Positions 8,561 to 16,897 of a DNA stretch of 64,000 nt are shown here, in pieces. Source of the stretch: Ruegeria marina (lineage in GTDB: Bacteria > Pseudomonadota > Alphaproteobacteria > Rhodobacterales > Rhodobacteraceae); the NCBI RefSeq assembly GCF_900101475.1, contig NZ_FMZV01000005.1, positions 279,489 through 343,488 on the forward strand, written 5' to 3'. Below the pieces are notes generated by a model, which saw only the letters and a program-made list of their open reading frames with translations, had not been told where the DNA came from and made no database searches. The stretch's first letter is position 1. Each line of letters begins with the position of its first letter. The position numbers and the translations under genes were made by a program.

Positions 8561-9016
8561 ATGACAGACACGCAAGACGACACCTTTGTTTCGGGATACC
8601 TGCTGTATCTTCTCGCGGCCTCCAGCGAGCAGGCCAGCACGCAGTTTCACGATCATGTTCGCGCACGCGGGCTGCGGGTACCTGAATGGCGGGTGCTGGC
8701 CTGCCTCGTTGACAATGACGGGATGATGATCACCCGGCTGGCCCGGCTTTCGCTGATGGAACAGTCGCGGATGACGCGAATCGTCGACCAGATGGATGCG
8801 CGCGGACTGGTGACTCGGGGCGCCGACGCCAACGACAAGCGGCGGGTCCGGGTGCGTCTGACCGCAGAAGGGCGGGACCTGGCCGAATCCCTGGTCAAGG
8901 ATGCCCGCCGGCACGAAACCCGGCTCTTGTCGGCACTGGCCGATACCGATGCCGCCCGCATCAAGGGCGTCCTACGGACGCTTCTGGACGTGCTGGACAA
9001 GCCGGATCCGGCATGA
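8561..9016 (+). CDS. MarR family transcriptional regulator
   Basis: A 151-residue MarR-type winged helix-turn-helix repressor. The segment WRVLACLVDNDGMMITRLARL leads into the recognition region (EQSRMTRIVDQMDARGLVTR), followed by the wing DANDKRRVRVRLTAEG. MarR proteins dimerise and release DNA when an aromatic acid binds. It is divergent from the Rieske operon and upstream of a TRAP transporter operon, so it probably senses the pathway substrate. MarR regulators are the usual controllers of indole-3-acetate catabolism (IacR/IadR), which agrees with the proposed pathway. The start at 8561 was chosen because upstream in-frame ATGs would run through the palindrome. Confidence 0.88.
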   Translation: MTDTQDDTFVSGYLLYLLAASSEQASTQFHDHVRARGLRVPEWRVLACLVDNDGMMITRLARLSLMEQSRMTRIVDQMDARGLVTRGADANDKRRVRVRLTAEGRDLAESLVKDARRHETRLLSALADTDAARIKGVLRTLLDVLDKPDPA

Positions 9017-9024
9017 CGCAGAAT

Positions 9025-9075
9025 ACATGCAATTTCATATTTCTTGACAAGCATCGAGGCACGGTGTGATGCTTG
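9025..9075 (+). promoter_or_regulatory. Promoter/operator region of the first TRAP operon
   Basis: Three signals are stacked here. A degenerate copy of the MarR-type site (ACATGCAATTTCATAT, 9025-9040) comes first. A TTGACA -35-like hexamer at 9044-9049 follows. Last is an 8-base inverted repeat CAAGCATC/GATGCTTG (9048-9055 and 9068-9075) that covers the spacer and expected -10 region. No good -10 hexamer is evident. The layout suggests repression by blocking RNA polymerase. Confidence 0.5.
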
Positions 9076-9130
9076 CCGAGGGATCGTATGGCCCGGGCTG
9101 GCCGGGCTCAGCATCACGAGGGAGGATAAC

Positions 9131-10147
9131 ATGAAGCATTTCGCACGTCTTGCTGCCGCCGCGGTCATCTGCGCCGGCACCAGCATGGCCGCCTGGGCCG
9201 CCGATACAACCTTGCGCATTTCCACCTGGCTGCCGCCCACCCACGGGATCAACACCGAGATTTTTGCAGGGCTGATCGGCATGATCGAAGAGGCCAGCGG
9301 CGGGCAGGTCAGTGGCGAGCTGGTCTTTGGCCTGGCGCCGCCGCCGGCACAAATGGACCTGATTCAGGACGGTGCCGCCGATATGGCCATCATCTTCCAT
9401 GGCTATCAGCCGGGCCGGTTCATCGGCACCAAGCTGATCGAACTGCCCGGATTCGAGGGCAATGCCGAGGCTGCCTCGGTCGCTTACTGGCGTGTGCACG
9501 AGGCGCATCTGGCCAAGCTGGACGAGCATCGCGGCGTCAAGCTGATTTCGCTGAACACTCATGGTCCGGGCCAGATCCACACCAGCAAGGACGTTGCCAC
9601 GCTGGCTGATCTGAATGGTCTGAAGACCCGGATCGGCGGCGGCGTCGCGGGCGATGTCGGCGCGGCACTGGGTCTGGTGGGCATCAACGTGCCGGCGCCC
9701 AAGGTCTATGAGACGCTGGAATCTGGGGCCGCCGACGCGGTGGCGATGAACGTGGGCGAGCGCGTCGGTTTCAAGCTGAACGAGGTGGCCAAGAACCTCT
9801 ACGACATGCCCGGCGGGTTCTATCGCGGGTCGTTCGCGATCATCATGAGCCAGGAAACCTTCGACAGCCTGCCCGCCGATGTGCAGGCGGCGCTGGATGA
9901 AAAGGTGTTCGGCGAACCGGCCAGCCGGATGGCGGGCGCGGCCTGGGACAAGTCGGACATGATCGCCTATGAAGCGACCAGGTCGGCCGAGGGCACGAAG
10001 ATCGTCGAGGCCTCGGCCGAGGATCAGGAGAAGTTCGCCGCGATCGCGGCGGAGGTGACCGCCAAGGTCCTGGCCGAACTCGAAGCCGCAGGCGTGGACG
10101 CGCAGGCCGCTTACGAGATGGTAAAGGCCGAGATGGCCGCGAACTGA
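9131..10147 (+). CDS. dctP: TRAP transporter substrate-binding protein DctP family
   Basis: A 338-residue periplasmic binding protein. It has a Sec signal peptide (about residues 1-24, ending SMAAWA) and the DctP-type fold: STWLPPTHG near the mature N terminus, GLKTRIGGG, and the ADAVAMNVGE segment. GGAGG lies ten bases before the ATG. It delivers an organic acid to the DctQM membrane subunits encoded next. Its position beside the marR and dioxygenase genes suggests import of the aromatic acid that the neighbouring operon degrades. The exact ligand is unknown. Confidence 0.92.
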   Translation: MKHFARLAAAAVICAGTSMAAWAADTTLRISTWLPPTHGINTEIFAGLIGMIEEASGGQVSGELVFGLAPPPAQMDLIQDGAADMAIIFHGYQPGRFIGTKLIELPGFEGNAEAASVAYWRVHEAHLAKLDEHRGVKLISLNTHGPGQIHTSKDVATLADLNGLKTRIGGGVAGDVGAALGLVGINVPAPKVYETLESGAADAVAMNVGERVGFKLNEVAKNLYDMPGGFYRGSFAIIMSQETFDSLPADVQAALDEKVFGEPASRMAGAAWDKSDMIAYEATRSAEGTKIVEASAEDQEKFAAIAAEVTAKVLAELEAAGVDAQAAYEMVKAEMAAN

Positions 10148-10156
10148 TACACAAGG

Positions 10157-10189
10157 AACCTGCCGCTCCGGTCCCTGGGGCGGCAGGTT
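10157..10189 (+). terminator. Stem-loop between dctP and dctQ
   Basis: A perfect 10-base stem AACCTGCCGC/GCGGCAGGTT (10157-10166 with 10180-10189) and a 13-base loop lie in the dctP-dctQ gap. There is no strong T-run, so it is more likely an mRNA 3'-end stabiliser or partial terminator that favours the binding protein over the membrane subunits. Confidence 0.6.
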
Positions 10190-10202
10190 TGCGATTGCCC
10201 AA

Positions 10203-10697
10203 ATGATGCGACTTTTCTCCCTTTCCGTCTGGCTGCCGGGGCTTCTGGCCTCGGCCGCGCTGTTCGTGCTGATGGTCATGACCTTTGCCGATGTGGTCCT
10301 GCGCTCGGTCTTCAATGCGCCGATCGAGGTGGCGGCCGATCTGACACGGCTCCTGATGGCCGTGATGGTATTTTCGGTCATGCCGGTCCTGTCGGGCCGG
10401 AATGCCCATGTGAGCGTCGATCTGCTGGACGGCGCGTTCAGCCGGTTTCGCCTGTCGCGCTGGCGGGATGCGGCGGTTTGCCTGTTCTGTGGCGCGCTTC
10501 TGTTCTGGCCGGCGAAACGGGTGTTCGACCTGGCCGAACGGTCGCGATCCTACGGTGACGTGATGGAGTACCTGCGCCTGCCGCTGCATGTCGTCGGCTG
10601 GTTCATCGCGGCGATGACACTGGTCACGGCGGTGGTGCTGGTGGTGCGCGGCGTGCTGCTGATCGTGGCGCCGCGCCTGGCGAGGAGCGCGCCATGA
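10203..10697 (+). CDS. dctQ: TRAP transporter small permease DctQ family
   Basis: A 164-residue membrane protein with four hydrophobic segments (about residues 12-34, 47-66, 90-108 and 127-152), the normal layout of the DctQ small subunit. Its conserved core (VVLRSVFNAPIEVAADLTRLLM) fits the family. It forms the membrane complex with the DctM protein encoded next, which it overlaps by ATGA at 10694-10697. Two ATGs in tandem (10203 and 10206) are possible starts. Confidence 0.88.
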   Translation: MMRLFSLSVWLPGLLASAALFVLMVMTFADVVLRSVFNAPIEVAADLTRLLMAVMVFSVMPVLSGRNAHVSVDLLDGAFSRFRLSRWRDAAVCLFCGALLFWPAKRVFDLAERSRSYGDVMEYLRLPLHVVGWFIAAMTLVTAVVLVVRGVLLIVAPRLARSAP

Positions 10698-12007
10698 CCG
10701 CCTCCCTCATCGGTTTTGCCGCGGTTCTGATCCTGATCCTCGTGCGCGTGCCCATCGCCTTTGCCATGGGATTCGTCGGCATGGTGGGCTTCATGCTGGA
10801 AAGCAATTTCCGGGCCTCGATCTCGATGGTGGCGCGGCTGATTATCGACACCAGCCAGGACTATGGCCTGTCGGTCGTGCCGCTCTTTATCCTGATGGGG
10901 CTGTTCGTGAACAAGGGGGGCATCAGCCGCGAACTCTATGCCGCTTCGAACGCCTTTCTCGGCCATCTGCGCGGCGGTCTGGCCATGGCGACCATCGTGG
11001 CTTGCGGCGGGTTTGCGGCGATCTCGGGCTCGTCGCTGGCCACTGCGGCCACCATGGCCAAGGTCGCCATGCCCGAGATGCGCCGCTTCGGTTATTCCGA
11101 CGAGCTTTCCACCGCATCCATCGCGGCGGGCGGCACGCTGGGCATCCTGATCCCGCCCTCGGTGATCCTTGTCATTTACGGCCTGCTGACCGAGACCTCG
11201 ATCGGCAAGCTGTTCGTCGCGGGGATCGTGCCCGGTATGCTGGGCATCCTGCTGTATCTCTGCGCGGTCCGTTTCACGGTCTGGCGCACCCCCGAAGCCG
11301 GCCCCGCCGGCCCGCGCGTTTCGATGCGTGGGCGTCTGGCCGCCCTGCGCGAGGTCTGGGCTGTCGTGCTGCTGTTCTTCCTGGTGATCGGCGGGCTTTA
11401 CGGCCTGTTCGACGTGCCGCCGCTGAACCTGAATTTCTCGCCCACCGAGGCGGCGGGGATGGGCGCAATGGGCGCTTTCCTGATCGCCCTGGCGCGGCGG
11501 CGGCTGAGCCTGAAGGACACGCTGGAGGTGCTGCTGGAAACCTCGATCACCGCAGCCAGCCTTTTTGCGGTGCTGATCGGGGCCTGGATATTCTCGAACT
11601 TCGTCAACGTGGCGGGGTTGCCCGCGGCGCTGAGCGACCTGATCACGGCTTATGACCTGCGCCCCTGGCAGGTGATGGCGGTGATCCTGGTGATCTACAT
11701 CTTGCTGGGCTGCGTTTTCGAGTCGCTGTCGATGCTGCTTTTGACCGTGCCGATCTTCTTTCCGCTGGTCACTTCGCTGGGCTACGATCCGATCTGGTTC
11801 GGCATCATCGTTGTCGTGGTGACCGAAATCAGCCTGATCACCCCGCCCGTGGGGCTGAATGTCTTCGTCCTCAAGGGCGTGGTGGGCGACGTGACCACCG
11901 GCACGATCTTTCGCGGGGTCACGCCGTTCTGGGTGGTGGACATCATCCGGCTGGCGCTGTTGCTGGCGGTGCCGGCGCTGGCGCTCTATCTGCCGGGGCA
12001 GATGTAG
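10694..12007 (+). CDS. dctM: TRAP transporter large permease DctM family
   Basis: A 437-residue, highly hydrophobic transporter with about twelve membrane segments. It has typical DctM motifs (VPLFILMGLFVNKGGISREL, then SGSSLATAATMAKVAMPEM, and TLGILIPPSVILVIYG). It is the sodium-coupled transport subunit of the TRAP system that begins at the dctP gene. It ends one base before the stop codon of the convergent thioesterase gene, so this operon has no room for its own terminator. Confidence 0.92.
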   Translation: MTASLIGFAAVLILILVRVPIAFAMGFVGMVGFMLESNFRASISMVARLIIDTSQDYGLSVVPLFILMGLFVNKGGISRELYAASNAFLGHLRGGLAMATIVACGGFAAISGSSLATAATMAKVAMPEMRRFGYSDELSTASIAAGGTLGILIPPSVILVIYGLLTETSIGKLFVAGIVPGMLGILLYLCAVRFTVWRTPEAGPAGPRVSMRGRLAALREVWAVVLLFFLVIGGLYGLFDVPPLNLNFSPTEAAGMGAMGAFLIALARRRLSLKDTLEVLLETSITAASLFAVLIGAWIFSNFVNVAGLPAALSDLITAYDLRPWQVMAVILVIYILLGCVFESLSMLLLTVPIFFPLVTSLGYDPIWFGIIVVVVTEISLITPPVGLNVFVLKGVVGDVTTGTIFRGVTPFWVVDIIRLALLLAVPALALYLPGQM

Positions 12008-12008
12008 G

Positions 12009-12440
12009 TCAGAACCCGAGTTCTTCGGGGGTTGCGAGGCGTGCTTGCAGCGCCTCGCGCATGGCATCCGGCCAGGCAATCGAAATATGCTTGTCGAGGT
12101 CGCTGGCGGCGAGGACCTGGGTCGAGGACCAGCGGATTTCCGCGCCGCAGCTGATCCGGTGACGGACAGTGACCGAAGAACGGCCGACCTTTACCACCCC
12201 TACCTCGAATTTCAGCGTTTCGCCAAAGAACGAGGGTTTCGAGAAATCGCAGCTCAGGTGCACCGTGGGCGTGCCCCAACGCTCGTTCCAGATGATGTGG
12301 TGCCACGGGAAACCCATCACCGCCCAGAATTCTTCGTTCACGCCATTCAGGATATCCAGATAGGACGGGAAATAAGCGGTTCCCGAGATGTCGCAGTCGC
12401 CGAACCGAAGCTCGCGCTCGGTGATGAAGATCTTGTCCAT
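12009..12440 (-). CDS. Acyl-CoA thioesterase, 4-hydroxybenzoyl-CoA thioesterase family
   Basis: A 143-residue hot-dog fold protein. The N-terminal segment ERELRFGDCDISGTAYFPSY carries the family's active-site Asp region, although the Asp lies in the variant GDCD where most members read DxDxxGHVN. The family hydrolyses aryl- or acyl-CoA to the free acid plus CoA. It lies beside iorAB-like genes that would make aryl-acetyl-CoA, so it may release the free aryl acetate for the Rieske pathway (inference). The start at 12440 is chosen because upstream in-frame codons give unrelated low-complexity residues. Confidence 0.82.
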   Translation of the reverse strand: MDKIFITERELRFGDCDISGTAYFPSYLDILNGVNEEFWAVMGFPWHHIIWNERWGTPTVHLSCDFSKPSFFGETLKFEVGVVKVGRSSVTVRHRISCGAEIRWSSTQVLAASDLDKHISIAWPDAMREALQARLATPEELGF

Positions 12441-12554
12441 GATGCGGGTCTGTCCTTTGGCTGGTCCTTTTGTGTCTTGCCCCTGATTGCCGGGCCGGAC
12501 GCCTTTGGCAAGCCCGAAGCGGGAAATCGGTGCTGCTAAACCGGGCGAGGGGAT

Positions 12555-12582
12555 CAAGTTACTTGCATTTGCATATAACTTG
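12555..12582. promoter_or_regulatory. Inverted repeat upstream of the second marR, probable operator
   Basis: CAAGTTA (12555-12561) and TAACTTG (12576-12582) form a perfect 7-base inverted repeat spaced by 14 bases. The spacer has a direct repeat of TTGCAT. The core 12561-12576 also resembles (11 of 16) the MarR-type palindrome at 8517. It sits 38 bases before the MarR start and in the promoter space shared with the divergent thioesterase. Confidence 0.55.
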
Positions 12583-12619
12583 GGGAACTCTGGTTGCGGA
12601 AAACGACCGAAAGACCCAG

Positions 12620-13099
12620 ATGGCCGAATCGACCGATCACAGCGAACACCTCAGGGAACTGGCCGAGATCGGCCTCGATGGTTATGCGCCCTATCTGATG
12701 AATCGCATCATGGGGCGTTACAACGCGAACCTGCGCAAGGAAATGACAGCGCTGGGGCTGAGCACCGCCAAGATGCGGGCGCTGGCAATCCTGTCTGCCA
12801 AGGATGGCCTGCCCATCGGGGCGCTGGGTGTCTACGCGGTGGTCGAACAATCCACCCTGTCGCGCGCGCTGGACGGGTTACAGACCGACGGGCTGGTGCG
12901 GCGCGAGGTGGACAGCGACGATCAACGGTCGAGCCGCATCTATCTGACGCCCGAGGGGCGGGCGGTCTATGACCGGCTCTGGCCGCATATGCGCGCCAGC
13001 CATGACCGGATGTTCAAGGGCATTTCCTCGTCGGAACGTCATGCATTCCTGTCGACCTTGCAAAGGATGCTGTCCAACATCCGCGTGCACGAGTTCTGA
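12620..13099 (+). CDS. MarR family transcriptional regulator
   Basis: A 159-residue MarR-type regulator. The winged-helix region runs from LGLSTAKMRALAILSAKDGL through EQSTLSRALDGLQTDGLVRR, with a wing at DSDDQRSSRIYLTPEG. It is the first gene of an operon with the iorAB-like pair, six bases upstream of iorA. A perfect inverted repeat lies upstream. It probably controls aryl-pyruvate oxidation and the divergent thioesterase. The ribosome binding site before the ATG at 12620 is poor, so the start is less certain than the identity. Confidence 0.85.
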   Translation: MAESTDHSEHLRELAEIGLDGYAPYLMNRIMGRYNANLRKEMTALGLSTAKMRALAILSAKDGLPIGALGVYAVVEQSTLSRALDGLQTDGLVRREVDSDDQRSSRIYLTPEGRAVYDRLWPHMRASHDRMFKGISSSERHAFLSTLQRMLSNIRVHEF

Positions 13100-13105
13100 G
13101 GCGGC

Positions 13106-15253
13106 ATGGCGGAGCGATCCTTCAAACGCGAGGTGCAGGACCTCAAGCTCGGGGCGGGGGAGACCTTCACCGGCGAGGGTATTCTGGCGATCACAAAGGC
13201 GCTGCTTGAATCCGGCGTGGGATATGTCGGCGGCTATCAGGGCGCGCCGATCAGCCACCTGATGGATGTTCTGGCCGATGCGCAGGAGTTGCTGGGCGAG
13301 CTGGACGTGCGGTTCGAGGCGAACGCCTCCGAGGCCGCCGCCGCCGCCATGCTGGCGGCCTCGGTGCACTATCCGATCCGGGGGGCGGTCACATTCAAGG
13401 GCGCGGTGGGGGTCAACGTGGCCTCGGACGCGCTGGCCAACCTGGCATCGTCGGGCGTGACCGGTGGCGCGCTGGTGATCGTGGGCGAGGACTATGGCGA
13501 GGGCTCCTCGATCATGCAGGAGCGCAGCCATGCCTTTGCGATGAAGTCGCAATTCTGGCTGCTCGATCCGCGCCCGAACCTGCCGTCCATCGTCCGGGCG
13601 GTGAAACAGGGGTTTGCGCTGTCCGAGGCGTCGAACACGCCGGTCATGCTGATGGTGCGGATCCGCTCCTGCCACGTGACCGGCCAGTTCGACTGCGCCG
13701 ACAATGTGCGCCCGCCGCTCAGTGTGCGCGAGGCGCTGTCCGATCCGCGCCGCGATTTCGCCCGCGTGGTCTTGCCGCCGATGTCCTATCAGCACGAGCG
13801 CGACAAGGTCGAAAACCGTTGGCCCGCGGCCGAACGCTTCATCATCGAGCAGGGGCTGAACGAAGTGTTTGGACCTGAGATCGCTCCGGTGGGTCTGGTT
13901 GTGCAGGGCGGCATGTACAACGGCGTGATCCGCGCGCTGCAACGGCTGGGCCTTGCCGATATCGAAGGGCGTTCGGCGATCCCGATCTATGTGCTCAACG
14001 TGACCTATCCGCTTGTCGGCGACGAGTTCCTGCGGTTCGCCGCCGGTAAGGAGGCGCTGCTGGTGGTCGAAGAGGGGCAGCCCGAATTCATCGAACAGGG
14101 GCTGGCGGCGATGCTGCACCGGGCAGGTTCGTCGGTGCGCCTGCATGGCAAGGGCCTCTTCCCTATGGCGGGCGAATATACCGGCCAGATCATGCTCGAC
14201 GGGATCGCGGGGTTTCTGAAGGACACCGTGCCGCAGCTTTTGCCCGGGCAGGTCATCGCCCCCAATGCACTGCCGCCCGAGAAGCCGGACCTGTCGAAAA
14301 CCGTGCCGATCCGGCCGCCGGGGTTCTGCACCGGCTGCCCGGAACGGCCCATCTTTGCCGCGATGAAGCTGGTCGAGCAGGAACTGGGCAAGCACCAGAT
14401 CACCGGCGATATCGGTTGCCACCTCTTTGCCGCCCTGCCGCCCTTCGAGATCGGCGGCTCGACCATGGGATATGGGCTTGGCCCGGCCTCGAACGCGGCG
14501 TTTGACGGCGGCGGCGCGCGGCGGGCGGTCTCCTTCATCGGCGATGGCGGATTCTGGCACAACGGGCTAAGCTCATCGATCGGCAACATGGTGTTCAACC
14601 GGTCGGACAGCGTGGCCATCGTGGTAGACAACTACTACTCGGCGGCCACCGGCGGGCAGGATGTGCTTTCTTCGCGCGCCAGGAATCCATCCAAGGCGAC
14701 CGGCAACCCGATTTCCAAGGCGCTCGAAGGGGTGGGGGTGAAATGGGTGCGCCAGATCGACCGCACCTATGACGTGGGTCATATGCGCGACACCATCCGC
14801 GAGGCGCTGACCACCGACTACGACGGGCCAAAGCTGATCGTGGCCTCGTCCGAATGCATGTTGAACCGGCAGCGGCGCGAGAAACCCTTGCGCGCCCAGG
14901 CGATCCGCGAGGGGCGCCGGGTCGAGGCGCCCCGGTTCGGAGTGGACGAGGATATCTGTACCGGCGATCACGCCTGTATCCGGCTCTCGGGCTGTCCCTC
15001 GCTCTCGCTCAAGACGCTTGACGACCCTCTGCGCGATGATCCGGTGGCCAGCATCGACCAGACCTGCGTCGGCTGCGGCAATTGCGGCGAGGTGGCGGAT
15101 GCAGCGGTGCTCTGCCCCTCGTTCTATCGCGCCGATCTGGTGCACAATCCGGGGCGGTGGGAGGCATTGCTGGCAGGCTGGCGCAGCCGCATCATCGCCT
15201 GGCTGCAAGCGCGCCGCGCCCGGCGGGTGCTTGATTTCGGAGATGCCGCATGA
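13106..15253 (+). CDS. Indolepyruvate ferredoxin oxidoreductase alpha subunit-like (iorA-like)
   Basis: A 715-residue 2-oxoacid:ferredoxin oxidoreductase large subunit. It has an N-terminal pyrimidine-binding domain (FTGEGILAITKALLESG). The C-terminal thiamine-diphosphate domain has GDIGCH and GDGGFWHNGL. A terminal ferredoxin part has cysteine sets in CTGDHACIRLSGCP and CVGCGNC ... CP for two 4Fe-4S clusters. The family converts aryl pyruvates such as indolepyruvate to aryl-acetyl-CoA with ferredoxin reduction. The first cluster spacing (C-x5-C-x5-C-P) differs from the usual C-x2-C-x2-C. It overlaps iorB by ATGA at 15250-15253. Confidence 0.87.
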   Translation: MAERSFKREVQDLKLGAGETFTGEGILAITKALLESGVGYVGGYQGAPISHLMDVLADAQELLGELDVRFEANASEAAAAAMLAASVHYPIRGAVTFKGAVGVNVASDALANLASSGVTGGALVIVGEDYGEGSSIMQERSHAFAMKSQFWLLDPRPNLPSIVRAVKQGFALSEASNTPVMLMVRIRSCHVTGQFDCADNVRPPLSVREALSDPRRDFARVVLPPMSYQHERDKVENRWPAAERFIIEQGLNEVFGPEIAPVGLVVQGGMYNGVIRALQRLGLADIEGRSAIPIYVLNVTYPLVGDEFLRFAAGKEALLVVEEGQPEFIEQGLAAMLHRAGSSVRLHGKGLFPMAGEYTGQIMLDGIAGFLKDTVPQLLPGQVIAPNALPPEKPDLSKTVPIRPPGFCTGCPERPIFAAMKLVEQELGKHQITGDIGCHLFAALPPFEIGGSTMGYGLGPASNAAFDGGGARRAVSFIGDGGFWHNGLSSSIGNMVFNRSDSVAIVVDNYYSAATGGQDVLSSRARNPSKATGNPISKALEGVGVKWVRQIDRTYDVGHMRDTIREALTTDYDGPKLIVASSECMLNRQRREKPLRAQAIREGRRVEAPRFGVDEDICTGDHACIRLSGCPSLSLKTLDDPLRDDPVASIDQTCVGCGNCGEVADAAVLCPSFYRADLVHNPGRWEALLAGWRSRIIAWLQARRARRVLDFGDAA

Positions 15254-16797
15254 CCCGGATGGACAGCGTGACGGCGCCGCAGGGCGCAGACAGCGCCCGA
15301 GCCATCACCAAGCTGGTGATCATGGCGGTGGGCGGGCAGGGCGGCGGCGTGCTGACCGGCTGGATCGAGGCGGTGGCCCGCGCGGCGGGCCGCGCGGTGC
15401 AGGCGACCTCTGTCGCGGGCGTGGCGCAGCGCACCGGGGCCACCATCTATTATGTCGAGATCGCGCCCGAAGGGGTCGAGCACCCCGTCTTTTCCCTGGC
15501 CCCTGCGGCAGGAGACGTGGACATCGTCATCGCCGCCGAGATGATGGAGGCGGGCCGCGCCATTCAGCGCGGCTTCGTGACACCGGACCGGACGGTGCTG
15601 ATCGCTTCGGAGCACCGGGCGCTGGCTGTGTCGGAAAAGATGGTGCCGGGCAATGGCATCGCGGCGGCCGAGGAGGTGATGGCCGCTGCGGAAGTCGCGG
15701 CGCGACGGTTCCTGAGCGCCGATATGGAGCGGCTGGCGGTCGCGAAAGGTTCGGTCATCTCGGCCAGCCTGTTCGGAGCACTGGCGGGGTCGGGCGCATT
15801 GCCGTTTACGCGCGCCGAGTTCGAAGCGGCAATCCATGCCTCGGGCAAGGGCGTGGAGGCTAGCCTCGCCGCCTTTGCCGCCGGGTTCGAGGCCATGGTC
15901 AACCCGACCGCTTCCGAGAACGCCCAACCGTCAGCGCCGGTAGAGAAGGCGCCAACAGGACCTGCCCGTGACCAGGCCGCGTGGCAGGCGCTGGAGCGCC
16001 GGGTAGACGCTCTGCCGGCAACGGTGCAGGAGATGGCGCGCGCCGGGCTGCGCAAGGTTGTGGCATTCCAGGACTGCAATTATGGCGCCGAGTATCTCGA
16101 TCGGCTCGCGGCACTGGCCGGGCGCGACGATCCGGCGAAAGGTCACGCGCTGACCGTCGAGGCGGCGAAGCATGTCGCCAATGCCATGGCCTATGATGAT
16201 GTGATCCGGGTGGCCGACCGCAAGACGCGTGCCGCGCGCCGGGCGCGGATCGATGCCGAGATGGGGCGGACCCAGGCGCAGGCGATGCAGGTGACCGAGT
16301 TCCTGCATCCGCGCGCCGAGGAAATCGCCTCGATGCTGCCGGCGGGCCTTGGCGCAAGAGTGCAGGCGTCGGAGGCCTGGATGGCGCGGCTTGATCGCTG
16401 GTTCAACCGGGGCCGCCGCATTCGCAGCGACCGGCTGAGAGGGTTCTTGCAACTCTACCTGCTGGCCGGGCTGAGGGGCTATCGGCGGCGTACGCTCCGG
16501 CACGCGCAGGAACAGGCGCATCTGGCCGAATGGCTCCGCAAGGTCGGCGAAACTCTCGATGGCGACTATGATCTGGCGGTCGAGCTGTTGCGCTGCCGCA
16601 GGCTGATCAAGGGCTATTCCGACACCCATGCGCGCGGGCTGTCCAAGTTCGACAAGGTGATGGCTGGCGCCGGTCTGGTTGCCGGGCGGGCGGATGCTGC
16701 CGACTGGGTGCGACGGTTGCGCGAGGCGGCCTTGCAGGATGAGGAAGGAAAGGCGCTCGACGGGGCGCTCGAGACGATCCGGTCTTTTGCCGGGTAA
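15250..16797 (+). CDS. Indolepyruvate oxidoreductase beta-subunit family protein with C-terminal extension (iorB-like)
   Basis: A 515-residue protein, more than twice the length of archaeal IorB (about 200). Residues about 20-215 are the gamma-type domain of 2-oxoacid oxidoreductases, with VGGQGGGVLTGWIEAVARAAG and VAGVAQRTGATIYYVEI. Residues about 240-515 form a helical, Arg/Ala-rich extension seen in proteobacterial homologues as a domain of unknown function. It partners the preceding alpha subunit. The pair may feed tryptophan- or phenylalanine-derived aryl pyruvates into the neighbouring aryl-acetate pathway. A hairpin follows the stop. Confidence 0.83.
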   Translation: MTRMDSVTAPQGADSARAITKLVIMAVGGQGGGVLTGWIEAVARAAGRAVQATSVAGVAQRTGATIYYVEIAPEGVEHPVFSLAPAAGDVDIVIAAEMMEAGRAIQRGFVTPDRTVLIASEHRALAVSEKMVPGNGIAAAEEVMAAAEVAARRFLSADMERLAVAKGSVISASLFGALAGSGALPFTRAEFEAAIHASGKGVEASLAAFAAGFEAMVNPTASENAQPSAPVEKAPTGPARDQAAWQALERRVDALPATVQEMARAGLRKVVAFQDCNYGAEYLDRLAALAGRDDPAKGHALTVEAAKHVANAMAYDDVIRVADRKTRAARRARIDAEMGRTQAQAMQVTEFLHPRAEEIASMLPAGLGARVQASEAWMARLDRWFNRGRRIRSDRLRGFLQLYLLAGLRGYRRRTLRHAQEQAHLAEWLRKVGETLDGDYDLAVELLRCRRLIKGYSDTHARGLSKFDKVMAGAGLVAGRADAADWVRRLREAALQDEEGKALDGALETIRSFAG

Positions 16798-16803
16798 AGT
16801 CTT

Positions 16804-16852
16804 GCGAGGCTCCGCCTCGCGCTCCGGAGTATTTGGAACCAGAATGAAGCAG
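16804..16852 (+). terminator. Hairpin plus conserved tail, copy 1 of an intergenic element
   Basis: GCGAGGC-TCC-GCCTCGC (16804-16820) forms a tight 7-base stem directly after iorB. The tail from about 16825 reads GGAGTATTTGGAACCAGAAT and continues GAAGCAG. The same tail follows GC-rich hairpins at 22941-22996 (minus orientation) and, more diverged, at 63033-63090. It probably acts as a terminator or 3'-end element. Confidence 0.6.
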
Positions 16853-16897
16853 AGGCGCCCGGAAGTTGTCGCGGGGCGCTGATCAGGGAGGAAGGCG

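Noticed and set aside
10550..12079. Minus-strand frame of 509 codons opposite the first dctM
   Set aside because: Gln/His/Arg-rich composition typical of antisense of a hydrophobic gene; no domain.
12470..12619. N-terminal extension of the second MarR
   Set aside because: It would translate through the inverted repeat at 12555-12582 and gives residues unlike MarR proteins; the ATG at 12620 fits family length.
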